Source: a virus
Strand: one strand, 5' to 3'
IMG/VR virus record: IMGVR_UViG_3300017708_000331
Span: 1 to 28,669 of that record
DNA length: 28,669 bases
A program made the position numbers and the translations under genes. The notes beneath the pieces were generated by a model. It searched no databases. It saw only the letters and a program-made list of their open reading frames with translations, and was not told the DNA's origin. Shown here one piece after another: positions 1 to 7,486 of the stretch; the first letter of the stretch is position 1, and each line of letters begins with the position of its first letter.

Positions 1-301
1 GTAGACCACCGAAGCGATGCTTCATCAACTTCTCAATACGAGCATCCTCAGCAATATTGATGTAGATGCCTGGAACCTCAGCAATCTCATTCCAGTCATC
101 AGCAGGAGTGAAGAGGGCGTGCCCGACCTCGTGGGCGATCAACAAATCAAAAACCTCGCTGGTTGCTTTCTCCCAGCGAGGTAGTGTCAGCACACGACGG
201 TCAACATCAAAAGATGCAGTAGAGACATTACGGTGCTCAATAATAAGATCCTCAGTAGCGAGGAGTTTTGCGAGAGTGCCTTTGACTTCGAGATTAACCA
301 T
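1..301 (-). CDS. HEXXH metallopeptidase, partial (C-terminus beyond left edge)
   Basis: Only the first 100 residues are in the window; the frame is open to base 1. The start is ATG at 301-299. The protein shows a zinc-metallopeptidase motif HEVGH at residues 57-61, followed by LFTP. A second acidic stretch, NIAEDARIEK at 82-91, could supply the third metal ligand, as in HEXXH...E peptidases. This layout matches the large predicted peptidases found in many T4-like cyanophages, often annotated as phage peptidases or VWA-associated proteins; that family link is from memory. The substrate is unknown. A sigma70-type promoter (325-354) lies directly upstream, so the gene probably has its own early transcript apart from the oxygenase gene before it. 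The peptidase fold is well supported; the function is inferred. Confidence 0.8.
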   Translation of the reverse strand, partial: MVNLEVKGTLAKLLATEDLIIEHRNVSTASFDVDRRVLTLPRWEKATSEVFDLLIAHEVGHALFTPADDWNEIAEVPGIYINIAEDARIEKLMKHRFGGL

Positions 302-324
302 AACGCTGTGCTGTGTATGTGACT

Positions 325-354
325 ATTATACACGGGCAGAGGTAACCATTTCAA
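325..354 (-). promoter_or_regulatory. sigma70-type promoter for the metallopeptidase gene
   Basis: Read on the minus strand, TTGAAA (354-349) is followed by an 18-bp spacer and TATAAT (330-325). This is 5/6 and 6/6 of the host consensus. The start codon at 301 lies about 24 nt downstream of the -10 box. It fits host-polymerase early transcription. Confidence 0.7.
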
Positions 355-369
355 TCGAGTGGACAGTTA

Positions 370-1137
370 TTAAAGTGGACGATTCGTCATTGCACCATTA
401 CTACCCCGTCTGAAAATCATATTATCTTCACCATAATCAGATCTAAATCCTTCTGATCTGGCATAAGAACCAGATGCTCTTCGCCTATTAGCATTGAATA
501 TCCATCCAGTAACTAGATATTTCTCACCAGACACTACAGGTTCTCCTCTGTGTGTATAAAGAGTATTGGCAGGGAACCAAAGTCCTTTACCTTTCTCTGG
601 AGTCACACTATGGATTTCACCATTAAAGTAGAACTGAGTTCTACCACCCTCAAAATCACCGGATAGGTAGTATATAAAGGTATAGAGTCTTTCCTCAGTT
701 CCTACATCTGGCCATGCATTATTAAGGCAAGGAGTATCAAGTGATGGGATAGTATCTAGAACTGGAGAGACATCAAAATCATTATGCCACCTATAGAAAC
801 CATCCTTCACGGTCTTCTGAATCTGGTAACCAGTATCTGACATCATACAATTGATTACCAAATGCTCCAGATCCTCAGGATATAGTGCTTTTGCGATCTT
901 CTTTACATATTCATCATTATCTTTAGTGACAACTTGATAGAGTCTTTCATCTAACTCAGGGCAAACCTCAGAATTCATCCTAAGGTCCACAGAGTCTTTG
1001 ATATGTTTATTGACTCCGCCAGCAGTTACACCTTCATATTGAAGATCAATTTCTTCCTCAAAGAAGTTTACTAAGTCATCACATAAAGTATCGGGAACTG
1101 CGTTTGGCAATTCCCAAATCAAATCAGTAAATTTCAT
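370..1137 (-). CDS. 2OG-Fe(II) oxygenase (prolyl-4-hydroxylase-like)
   Basis: The 255-aa protein has the double-stranded beta-helix signature of 2-oxoglutarate/Fe(II) dioxygenases. H118 and D120 (YRWHNDFD) form HxD, H196 (YTHRGEP) is the distal iron ligand, and K206 (GEKYLVTGW) is in the position that binds 2-oxoglutarate. The core segment 152-172 (YTFIYYLSGDFEGGRTQFYF) is typical of P4H-like phage oxygenases. T4-like cyanophages commonly carry several such enzymes; their substrates, protein or nucleic acid, are mostly unknown. The C-terminus has a basic patch, NRRR, around 217-220. It sits 2 nt after the 44-aa micropeptide gene, so the two are probably co-transcribed. The catalytic residues support an active enzyme; the target is not predictable from sequence. 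Confidence 0.85.
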   Translation of the reverse strand: MKFTDLIWELPNAVPDTLCDDLVNFFEEEIDLQYEGVTAGGVNKHIKDSVDLRMNSEVCPELDERLYQVVTKDNDEYVKKIAKALYPEDLEHLVINCMMSDTGYQIQKTVKDGFYRWHNDFDVSPVLDTIPSLDTPCLNNAWPDVGTEERLYTFIYYLSGDFEGGRTQFYFNGEIHSVTPEKGKGLWFPANTLYTHRGEPVVSGEKYLVTGWIFNANRRRASGSYARSEGFRSDYGEDNMIFRRGSNGAMTNRPL

Positions 1138-1139
1138 AA

Positions 1140-1274
1140 TCAGTGACTGTGGATCACTCCGTTTTCGTGTACGTGTGGGACTAAACCATTATAAAGATGG
1201 AATTGTCCGTGCTGTAGTCCTGCTCCTGCGAAGACAATGATGCCTAGAATTCCCAATACGTTAATGAGTTTCAT
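1140..1274 (-). CDS. small membrane-anchored or secreted His-rich protein (44 aa)
   Basis: The ORF starts at ATG 1274 and stops with TGA at 1140-1142, 2 nt before the oxygenase start. Residues 1-20 (MKLINVLGILGIIVFAGAGL) form a hydrophobic helix that could be a signal anchor or an uncleaved signal. The last 24 residues hold six histidines (QHGQFH, PHVHENGVIHSH), which suggests metal binding outside the cytoplasm. I do not recognise the family. Tight packing between gene 46 and the oxygenase and a sensible signal-plus-polar layout support coding. The ribosome site is weak. A TCTAAATA motif overlaps the gene 46 stop upstream. Existence is likely; the metal-binding role is inference. Confidence 0.6.
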   Translation of the reverse strand: MKLINVLGILGIIVFAGAGLQHGQFHLYNGLVPHVHENGVIHSH

Positions 1275-1294
1275 AATTATTCATCGGTACATTT

Positions 1295-3010
1295 TTATTT
1301 AGATGTAAGTTTGGAGAAACCTTTCTCCTTTTCAAATCTCAACACAGAGTCAAACCTCTCGTGTAACTCCTGCTTGTGACTGATGATAAAGATATTAGCA
1401 TCTTTCACCACATAACGGATGATCTTGAGGAACTCTTCTGTGCCAAAACCATCGAGAGATGAGTCAAACACCTCGTCCATAATCAGGAGGTTGGTGTTGA
1501 CTGAGTTACGGACACGGGCAACCTCACGCCAGGTGAATAGTAGTGCAAGGTCAATACGCATCTTCTCACCCTCAGAGAACGAGGAGTAAGAGAACCTCTC
1601 GTGGATTGGTGATACTACAGTCTCATTGAACTCCTCATCAAGATTGAAGTTGATGTAGAACTCCATCATCTGTAGATACTTGTTTACATTCTTATTGATG
1701 AGAGGGATGTACTTACGGATGATATTGGACTTGACTCCACCATCCTTCAGTAGATCATACACAAACTGGTGCTTAGAGATCTCTAGGTTGCCATCAGAGA
1801 TCTTTGTTGTTACAGCAGCAAGGTTGTCTACGAAGTTTGATAGTTTCTCTGACTCTTCAGACTGGTTCTCAATCTGGTCACGAATCTCATTGACCTCTGC
1901 TTCTAATCTGTCTACCTGCTTTCTCAGACTACTGATCTGAACATTGGTAGTAGAGACGAACTTGTTAGACTCCATTAGAGTCCTTGAGATAGTAGTAAAC
2001 TGCTGCTCCCTCTCTTCTTCTAGTTTGATTGCTTTCTCTAGGTCATCGAAACCTTCTTTCAGTTTCTTTGCCTCAGCACCCAACTCAGTTAGTTTCTCAC
2101 CCTTCAGGTCTTCACTGATCTCTTGAGTACAGGTAGGACATACAGCATTATCACTGAAGAACTTATGATTCTTAGTGAGTGTAGAAATCTTCTGCTGAAT
2201 CTTACCACGGAGACCACCGAGTTTCTTGAGTTTCTCAGCAGCAGACTGGTATGCTTCCAGTTGCTTCTGTAACTCCTCAATACTATTCAACTCAATAATA
2301 ACCTTCTGCTCTAGACCACACTGCTCGAAGAGCATCTTCTTTGACTCTTCTTGCTTCTCAGAGATCTTACTCTCACCACGCTTAGTAATCTCATCGATGA
2401 AGTTCTGCTGCATCGAGACCTTGTCTTTGAGAGAGGACTTCTTCAACTCAAGAATCTTCAGGTCTTCTCTAATCGCACGCATCTTATCCCTGATGACTCC
2501 ATTCATCGTACTGAAGACACGAATGTCTAGTAGATCCTCAATAACCTCACGGCGATGAGCAGCAGGTAGTTGCATGAAAGGAACAAATGTACTACTACCG
2601 AGAATAACGATTTGCGTGAAAGACTTATAGTTGACCTTCAGGATGCTCTCCTCCAGAGTTGCCTGATTGTCTCTATCATCTCCACGCTTATCCAGCAACT
2701 TACCATCCACCTCAATAACAAAAACATCTAGTTTGATGCCACGACGAACTAGATACTGGCGATTGTTGATACTGAATTCAATCTCAACTAGACAGTGCTT
2801 CTCTGTAATCGTATTCACCAACTGAGGTTTGTTGATCTTACGAAACGGTTTATTGAATAGCACAAAAGTCAACGCATCTAGGATGGTTGACTTGCCAGCA
2901 CCATTTGTGCCGATGATTAGATTTGTATTATTCAGTAGGAAGTTGATCTCTGTGAAAGTATCTCCAGAAGAAAGAAAGTTCTTATAGCGGAGTTTCTCAA
3001 AAATAATCAT
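1295..3010 (-). CDS. 46: gp46 recombination endonuclease subunit (Rad50/SbcC-like)
   Basis: This is the ATPase half of the phage Mre11-Rad50 complex. With gp47 it resects double-strand ends to give the 3' tails that start recombination-dependent replication. Walker A is at 34-42 (GTNGAGKST). Coiled-coil arms flank a zinc-hook CPTC at 291-294. The ABC signature is at 475-490 (YSSFSEGEKMRIDLAL), Walker B at 507-516 (NLLIMDEVFD), the D-loop at 517-520 (SSLD) and the H-loop His at 545. The length of 571 aa is close to T4 gp46 (560). The start overlaps the stop of the preceding 96-aa gene by ATGA, so the two are translationally coupled. All motifs are intact. Confidence 0.97.
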   Translation of the reverse strand: MIIFEKLRYKNFLSSGDTFTEINFLLNNTNLIIGTNGAGKSTILDALTFVLFNKPFRKINKPQLVNTITEKHCLVEIEFSINNRQYLVRRGIKLDVFVIEVDGKLLDKRGDDRDNQATLEESILKVNYKSFTQIVILGSSTFVPFMQLPAAHRREVIEDLLDIRVFSTMNGVIRDKMRAIREDLKILELKKSSLKDKVSMQQNFIDEITKRGESKISEKQEESKKMLFEQCGLEQKVIIELNSIEELQKQLEAYQSAAEKLKKLGGLRGKIQQKISTLTKNHKFFSDNAVCPTCTQEISEDLKGEKLTELGAEAKKLKEGFDDLEKAIKLEEEREQQFTTISRTLMESNKFVSTTNVQISSLRKQVDRLEAEVNEIRDQIENQSEESEKLSNFVDNLAAVTTKISDGNLEISKHQFVYDLLKDGGVKSNIIRKYIPLINKNVNKYLQMMEFYINFNLDEEFNETVVSPIHERFSYSSFSEGEKMRIDLALLFTWREVARVRNSVNTNLLIMDEVFDSSLDGFGTEEFLKIIRYVVKDANIFIISHKQELHERFDSVLRFEKEKGFSKLTSK

Positions 3011-3297
3011 TGTGTAGGTGGAGGAACAAAGAGGTCATCGGATTTGGCAAGAATATAGGTGTCACCTTTAGCATTGAATACTTCCAGTGCTGCTTCGAGA
3101 GGGACTTCGGTTATCTCTAACTCGACACGCTCTCCTACCTTATACTCTTCATCTTCTTCAAGCATTATAACATATCTTTGGGCGTCTTCAATGTTTTGAA
3201 AGACAAGAATAGACTTTACTCCACTGTCATCAATGGAGTAAACAAACATACTATCCTCTGTATCTGTAGTGAGGATATAACAAGGATCACTGCTCAC
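3007..3297 (-). CDS. conserved small protein between genes 47 and 46
   Basis: This 96-aa acidic protein has a GTG start overlapping the gene 47 stop by 4 nt (GTGA), and its end overlaps gene 46 by ATGA. It is therefore locked into a coupled 55-47-ORF-46 operon. The sequence suggests a small beta-rich fold (for example YILTTDTEDSMFVYSIDD, then EYKVGERVELEITEVPLEAALEV). I recognise no catalytic motif. T4 also has small ORFs between 47 and 46, so the position is conserved even if the sequence may not be. A role with the Mre11-Rad50 nuclease is suggested only by context. Confidence 0.75.
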   Translation of the reverse strand: MSSDPCYILTTDTEDSMFVYSIDDSGVKSILVFQNIEDAQRYVIMLEEDEEYKVGERVELEITEVPLEAALEVFNAKGDTYILAKSDDLFVPPPTQ

Positions 3298-4343
3298 ACT
3301 TCACACGCCTCCTGATAAACTTCTGAAATGAGTTTCTTGAGTGCCTCCTTCTCCAGTGGGGTGTCATCGAATTCTGCTTCATCAACATAACGATTAAGGA
3401 TTGAAAGGGTATTCTCCTCAGCGTCATCGACCACGAAGTCATCAGACTCCTGGACATTGAAGTTTTCAACAACCTTGACATCCAGAGTGTCGGCAGTCAG
3501 TAGTTTCTCTACAAATTTATCAAACTTCTTCTGGTCTGTTTTCTTACGGACCACAACCTTGACAATCTTACCAGCGTATTGCTTTGCTTTGAGCATAGCA
3601 GCACTCTGGTCTTCGTAGTAGATTACATCGAAGAGATGGTATGGATTGTTAATGTATTCAATCTCTAGGGTCTCAGTATCCAACAGGATGAAACCACGAT
3701 TATCGTTTACATCATTCCAGAACATCTGGTATGGATTACCAATGTAGTGGATACGACCATCATCTGAACGAGTGTGGAAGTGTCCTGAGAGGACCTTATC
3801 AAACTTGTCGAAGATCTGATTGTCGAGTTTACCATCCTTATATTCCATACCTTTATAGGCATAGAAACCCGTGAGTTCTAGGTGACCCATAGCGATACGA
3901 GCATCAGTCTCACGAATCATCTTGAGAGATTGTGCCTCATTCTCTGGTGAGATCCAAGGCAGCATCAGGATGTCTAGACCGTGGACATTGATTTGTGTCG
4001 GGTCTGTATAGGTGTTGATGTTGTCGTAGTGCTGTAGGAGAAGACTAGGAGAGTTAGTATCGTTAGTATTCTTGTAATAGCAGTCGTGGTTGCCCACAAT
4101 CATATGGACATCATACCCCTTCATAGGGTCAAACATCACTCTACGCGCCCAATTAAGGGAGTTGTATTCAATTGTCTTCCGACTATCGAAAGCATCACCA
4201 AGATGGAGAATAGTTTCTACACCACGCTCTTTGATAGTGGGGAAGAAAACATTCTTGTAGAAGTTCTCAAAGTGGTCCTGTAGATACTTTACGCCTTTGC
4301 GGGCACCAATGTGTGTATCGGTGAGGATGGCGACAAGACTCAT
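3294..4343 (-). CDS. 47: gp47 recombination endonuclease subunit (Mre11/SbcD-like)
   Basis: This is the calcineurin-like phosphoesterase partner of gp46. Metal-binding motifs run in the family order: DTH at 9-11, GD at 49-50, GNHD at 84-87, GHLE at 153-156 and GHFH at 187-190. At 349 aa it matches T4 gp47 (339). The C-terminal third (about 250-349) is acidic and would cap or contact gp46. The ATG overlaps the gene 55 stop (ATGA) and the stop overlaps the next GTG start. The nuclease and its late sigma factor are thus made from one polycistronic message. All catalytic residues are present. Confidence 0.96.
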   Translation of the reverse strand: MSLVAILTDTHIGARKGVKYLQDHFENFYKNVFFPTIKERGVETILHLGDAFDSRKTIEYNSLNWARRVMFDPMKGYDVHMIVGNHDCYYKNTNDTNSPSLLLQHYDNINTYTDPTQINVHGLDILMLPWISPENEAQSLKMIRETDARIAMGHLELTGFYAYKGMEYKDGKLDNQIFDKFDKVLSGHFHTRSDDGRIHYIGNPYQMFWNDVNDNRGFILLDTETLEIEYINNPYHLFDVIYYEDQSAAMLKAKQYAGKIVKVVVRKKTDQKKFDKFVEKLLTADTLDVKVVENFNVQESDDFVVDDAEENTLSILNRYVDEAEFDDTPLEKEALKKLISEVYQEACEV

Positions 4344-4816
4344 TGGTTTAGTTTTGTAATAATGTTTTCTCGAATGGCATTATAGTCATTGCGATACTCT
4401 GATGTCAAGTTGCTGTCAGCAGTCATCAGAGACTCGAATCCAGTTCGTTCTACAATCTTGTTCTTAATATCGAGTTGACGCTTCTCTCGCTGGATTCTAC
4501 GAAGGAAAGCGTAATGAATAATCTGGGTGAAATAAGCAAATGGGTTCTTAGACTTGTCTGGATTGAAGTTATGAATATACTGAATACAATTCTCAATGCC
4601 GTCAGAGATCATGTCCTCACGGAACATATAGTTGACGAAGTTTGGTTTGTAACTCAGGTGTGTAGCAATCTTCAGGAAGCAAGAACCAAGATAGTTACTA
4701 ATACGGGGTTTCGGAAGATCATTCTGTTTAGCGTGCTCTACTTCTTCTCTATAGACAAGCAGGGCCTCTAGCAACTCTTTGTTGTTTACATAATGTTCGG
4801 ATTTTCTTCTAGCCAT
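4340..4816 (-). CDS. 55: gp55 late-transcription sigma factor
   Basis: This 158-aa protein is a divergent sigma70-family factor that lets host RNA polymerase recognise the TATAAATA-type late promoters, helped in T4 by the clamp gp45 and coactivator gp33. The central segment NPFAYFTQIIHYAFLRRIQREKRQ (about 91-114) is a region 2-like helix for core binding and -10 recognition. The charged N-terminus (MARRKSEHYV) and the size are close to T4 gp55 (185 aa). It is first in the 55-47-ORF-46 operon. An extended -10 promoter (4838-4846) precedes it, and late-type motifs elsewhere in the window are its expected targets. Confidence 0.93.
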   Translation of the reverse strand: MARRKSEHYVNNKELLEALLVYREEVEHAKQNDLPKPRISNYLGSCFLKIATHLSYKPNFVNYMFREDMISDGIENCIQYIHNFNPDKSKNPFAYFTQIIHYAFLRRIQREKRQLDIKNKIVERTGFESLMTADSNLTSEYRNDYNAIRENIITKLNQ

Positions 4817-4837
4817 ATTGTTATTTTGGTTATACCT

Positions 4838-4846
4838 ATTATAGCA
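4838..4846 (-). promoter_or_regulatory. extended -10 promoter upstream of gene 55
   Basis: The minus strand reads TGCTATAAT, a perfect -10 with an extended TGn element. No good -35 is seen at 16-18 bp. It lies 22-30 nt before the gene 55 start and probably starts the 55-47-ORF-46 message. It is back to back with the plus-strand promoter at 4861-4889. Confidence 0.6.
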
Positions 4847-4860
4847 TAATCTGATAGGAC

Positions 4861-4889
4861 TTGACAGGTGTCTCTAATCTAAGTATAAT
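4861..4889 (+). promoter_or_regulatory. perfect consensus sigma70 promoter on the plus strand
   Basis: TTGACA (4861-4866), a 17-bp spacer and TATAAT (4884-4889) match the consensus exactly. It points right, against every gene in the window. The predicted transcript would start near 4896 and run antisense into the 141-aa gene (4923-5348) and perhaps uvsW. No plus-strand ORF of convincing quality and no clear terminator follow closely. A 7-bp inverted repeat (TGTCTCT 4869-4875, AGAGACA 4908-4914) brackets the -10 and start site. An antisense or non-coding RNA is the simplest reading. Confidence 0.6.
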
Positions 4890-4922
4890 CGACCTTGTGG
4901 AGGTTAAAGAGACAGGGCTATA

Positions 4923-5348
4923 TTAATCATTAGGTTTATAATCTAACTTATAGAGATCTTCGAGTTTCTTTTGGAAAGACTTTACAGATCCCAAGTATCC
5001 AATAGAAGAGTTAGAGTCTCCTAGTGCTAGTGGACCATCGGTTCCTCCGCTCATCTTGCGAAAGTAACGAGTATAGTTCTGCATTACCTCCTCGTTCTCA
5101 ATCCGAGTAATAGCAATAATATTAGACAGGTCAATATCAAATTCCCTTTCATCAGTGGTTAGAAACCAGGGAACAAATCTTACTTTGAACTCACCATTCT
5201 TTCTTCTAATGTCCATAGACTCCACTTTGAGTGGGTCTTTAATACAGACATTATATCCTTCATCATCATTACTTTCGACTTTCATAATCATACAGACAAT
5301 CTCCTCACCAGTGCTGAGTTTGAGTGCCGCTACTTTACCTTCATCCAT
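4923..5348 (-). CDS. conserved hypothetical protein with possible Sm/SH3-like N-terminal barrel
   Basis: The protein is 141 aa. The start is well supported: GAGGT lies about 6 nt before the ATG, inside the last codons of uvsW, whose stop is only 3 nt upstream. The N-terminus (VAALKLSTGEEIVCMIMKVE...YNVCIKDPL, about residues 5-40) looks like the strand-turn-strand opening of an Sm or SH3-like barrel. That is a pattern impression, not a family match. A predicted polar, partly helical tail follows. Similar proteins are common next to uvsW in T4-like cyanophages as I recall, with no known role. It is coupled to uvsW, so it may act with nucleic acid. The plus-strand promoter at 4861-4889 would make RNA antisense to it. 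Confidence 0.75.
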   Translation of the reverse strand: MDEGKVAALKLSTGEEIVCMIMKVESNDDEGYNVCIKDPLKVESMDIRRKNGEFKVRFVPWFLTTDEREFDIDLSNIIAITRIENEEVMQNYTRYFRKMSGGTDGPLALGDSNSSIGYLGSVKSFQKKLEDLYKLDYKPND

Positions 5349-5351
5349 AAG

Positions 5352-6812
5352 TTACCTCAGGTTGATATTGATAATATCATAGTTAAACTTTTCACCGTTA
5401 TAGGTTTTGATTCTTTCTATTAGGTGATTCAATGTATAGTTTCGTTTGGACCCCTTAGTGGTGTCGTCAGCAATGTCATAAAGAATTGCCTTAGTTTTGT
5501 TTGCTCCTTTTCTCAGCACACGACCGATACTCTGGAGGTTTCTAATTCTTGACTTGGAGGGAGAAGCAAAGATTACGTTGTGGAGATTTTTGATGTTGAT
5601 ACCGGTACTGAATACTCCATAAGAAGCAATGATGACCGCGTTGTTCTCTCGCTCAGTAATTTCTCTGACTTGTTCCCTTTCTTCGACGTTGACTCCGCCA
5701 TGAACGAAGAAGACCTTTCGCCCCTCCTCTGCTTTACTATTTATTAGATCGTAGAGCAACTTGCCATGATTCTCCACACGAGTAAAAAGCACTAGAGTAT
5801 TACCTTTCAGGTCTACCGCTAGGTTGGATATGAAGTTGTTTCGTTTCTCGTGACCAATGAGATACTGAATCTCATCCTCATACCTCGGGAAGACTTGCTC
5901 ATCGTGCTTCAGAAGCAATACTTTGATGTCTAGTTTTGCTACGTGCCCTGCTTCCATCAGTTCTTTCGTTCTGATGGTATTGTATGAGGGACCAAACAGA
6001 CCCTCTAAGACCCACTTATGCGTCTGTGTGCCGTCCAGAGTGCCCGTAAAACCAAATCTATACTTCGCATCACAAAGTTTGCTCATGATGCTCACAAGCG
6101 ATTTTGACTTGAAGTTATGTGCTTCATCACCGATGACTACCTGATACCTGGAGAAATACTTCTTATCCAGTTTATAGACCGACTGCCAGGTAGTAATCAC
6201 GATGCCTTTTTCTGTAGTCAACTCCTTGCCACCATATATCTTATGGCAGTTCGTTGATACATCGAATCCGTAATCCTCAAAGTCCTTATACATCTGCTCC
6301 ACAAGAGATGTGGTTGGGACTACGAGTAAAATATTTAAGTTTCTCTCGCTGTAATATCTAACGAGAGAGTATATCATCAGGGACTTTCCTGATGCTGTTG
6401 GACTGACGATGAGTTTTCTATTACTGCGTAGGGCAGTGTAGATACCATGTAATTGATAGTCACGAGGCTTGTAAGAAGTAATAGAACCGATCCAATCTGT
6501 AATACCCTCGGGGGAGATATTGTCATTCTCCTCATACGGTAATCCATAAAATTTGTTGTCTTGGAATTGGTAAGAATACCCATACTGCTCACAGAAAGCA
6601 ACAACACGGTCCAAAAGACCCACATAGATCTGTTTGGTCTGTAGGTTGAATAGAGCAATGTTTCCGTCCCACCATTTCTTTTTGTAGGAAGGATGAAACT
6701 TTGCCCCCGGAACCTCGAAAGTAAAATTGTCTTTTAGTTCGTATTGTATATGAGGGTCACAGTCAATCTGTAAAAACACCTCATTTTTCTTGCTGATTGT
6801 CAAATCGGCCAT
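5352..6812 (-). CDS. uvsW: UvsW RNA-DNA and DNA branch helicase
   Basis: This superfamily 2 helicase unwinds R-loops and branched DNA, helping the switch from origin-dependent to recombination-dependent replication. Motif I (SPTASGKS) is at 137-144, the DEAH box at 229-232, motif III (FTGT) at 255-258, and motif VI (QSIGRVLRKG) at 427-436 with arginine fingers. The N-terminal domain (1-110) contains PSYKKKWWDGNIALFN, typical of UvsW substrate-binding regions. The length of 486 aa is close to T4 UvsW (503 aa). A GCTAAATA motif at 6836-6843 lies 24-31 nt before the start. All helicase motifs are present. Confidence 0.96.
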   Translation of the reverse strand: MADLTISKKNEVFLQIDCDPHIQYELKDNFTFEVPGAKFHPSYKKKWWDGNIALFNLQTKQIYVGLLDRVVAFCEQYGYSYQFQDNKFYGLPYEENDNISPEGITDWIGSITSYKPRDYQLHGIYTALRSNRKLIVSPTASGKSLMIYSLVRYYSERNLNILLVVPTTSLVEQMYKDFEDYGFDVSTNCHKIYGGKELTTEKGIVITTWQSVYKLDKKYFSRYQVVIGDEAHNFKSKSLVSIMSKLCDAKYRFGFTGTLDGTQTHKWVLEGLFGPSYNTIRTKELMEAGHVAKLDIKVLLLKHDEQVFPRYEDEIQYLIGHEKRNNFISNLAVDLKGNTLVLFTRVENHGKLLYDLINSKAEEGRKVFFVHGGVNVEEREQVREITERENNAVIIASYGVFSTGINIKNLHNVIFASPSKSRIRNLQSIGRVLRKGANKTKAILYDIADDTTKGSKRNYTLNHLIERIKTYNGEKFNYDIININLR

Positions 6813-6835
6813 AATGTAAAGGTATCAGCTAAAAT

Positions 6836-6843
6836 TATTTAGC
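6836..6843 (-). promoter_or_regulatory. GCTAAATA motif (late-promoter variant) before uvsW
   Basis: The minus strand reads GCTAAATA. The same octamer recurs before three other genes (8107, 13089, 14857). It shares TAAATA with the late consensus TATAAATA. Promoter activity here is uncertain, because uvsW is not a structural gene. Confidence 0.3.
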
Positions 6844-6857
6844 GATCCCTCACAAAC

Positions 6858-7055
6858 CTACATATCGGTATATTTGTGCTCTAGTACACACTTATATAAC
6901 TCATCCCTGAGCCACCACAGGTGTTCCTGCTCAAATGGATGCCTCTGAGGCGATCCCTCCCAGGTCTGAATGCGTCTGCAAACGCAATCATATAGTAAAT
7001 AGATATCTTCGATACCTAAGTCAAACTGAAATTTGTCGTCCTCTGCTGGTTGCAT
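6858..7055 (-). CDS. small protein between uvsY and uvsW
   Basis: The protein is 65 aa. Its ATG shares a base with the uvsY stop (TAATG), so it is coupled to uvsY. It is rich in acidic and aromatic residues (EDIYLLYDCVCRRIQTWEG, HPFEQEHLWWLRDELYKCVL) and looks mainly helical. It has no recognisable motif. T4 also has a small ORF beside uvsY, so it may be a recombination accessory protein. Coding is supported by coupling and composition; the function is unknown. Confidence 0.7.
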   Translation of the reverse strand: MQPAEDDKFQFDLGIEDIYLLYDCVCRRIQTWEGSPQRHPFEQEHLWWLRDELYKCVLEHKYTDM

Positions 7056-7486
7056 TAGTTGTATCCTGCGGTGAATTTGGACCAGTCAATTGAATTTTTG
7101 ATTTGATAACCACGATTATGAATCATCTTTAGAATATCAGTCAGGAAATCAAGCATTACCTGATAGTATTCAACCTTCATCTTTGCTGTCGATAGTTTAT
7201 CATCTGCATTGAGATGCAGAGTCATTGACTCTTTGTCCCTCACCTTGTATGGGAATGGTTCTTCGACATATGCCTCAGCAGGTGCCTTCCCACTATAGAA
7301 GTTATATCTTTCTAGTCGGACCTTCCTCTCCGTGTCCTGTGCCTTCGTCTGGAGCAGTTTGAGCGTGGTATATAGCGTGTAATACTTCTGGTGCAGTTGG
7401 GGCGTCTTTACAGACTCATCATGTAGGTTGTCCATATCTATCTTGGAGTCTCTCTCCCACATAGATTGGATTTCATCTAAATTCAT
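7055..7486 (-). CDS. uvsY: UvsY recombination mediator
   Basis: UvsY displaces single-strand binding protein gp32 and loads the UvsX recombinase on ssDNA. The 143-aa length matches T4 UvsY (137). The N-terminus (LDEIQSMWERDSKID) and the central basic helix (QTKAQDTERKVRLERYNFYSG) are as expected for the family. The C-terminal helix (YYQVMLDFLTDILKMIHNRGYQIKNSIDW) corresponds to the oligomerisation region. It overlaps the preceding structural gene by ATGA, an odd coupling of a virion gene with a recombination gene. Confidence 0.93.
   Translation of the reverse strand: MNLDEIQSMWERDSKIDMDNLHDESVKTPQLHQKYYTLYTTLKLLQTKAQDTERKVRLERYNFYSGKAPAEAYVEEPFPYKVRDKESMTLHLNADDKLSTAKMKVEYYQVMLDFLTDILKMIHNRGYQIKNSIDWSKFTAGYN

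Noticed and set aside
66-413. Plus-strand ORF of 115 aa
   Set aside because: It is antisense to the HEXXH peptidase gene and its promoter, with Ser/Arg-rich low-quality composition and no motif.
3287-3481. Minus-strand ORF of 64 aa
   Set aside because: It lies entirely within gene 47 in another frame; gp47 motifs are intact, so this is a shadow.
4475-4771. Plus-strand ORFs antisense to gene 55 and to the 141-aa gene (also 5155-5382), as products of the plus-strand promoter
   Set aside because: The first lies upstream of the promoter, and the second starts about 260 nt downstream without a clear ribosome site and with shadow-like composition. An untranslated RNA is more likely.
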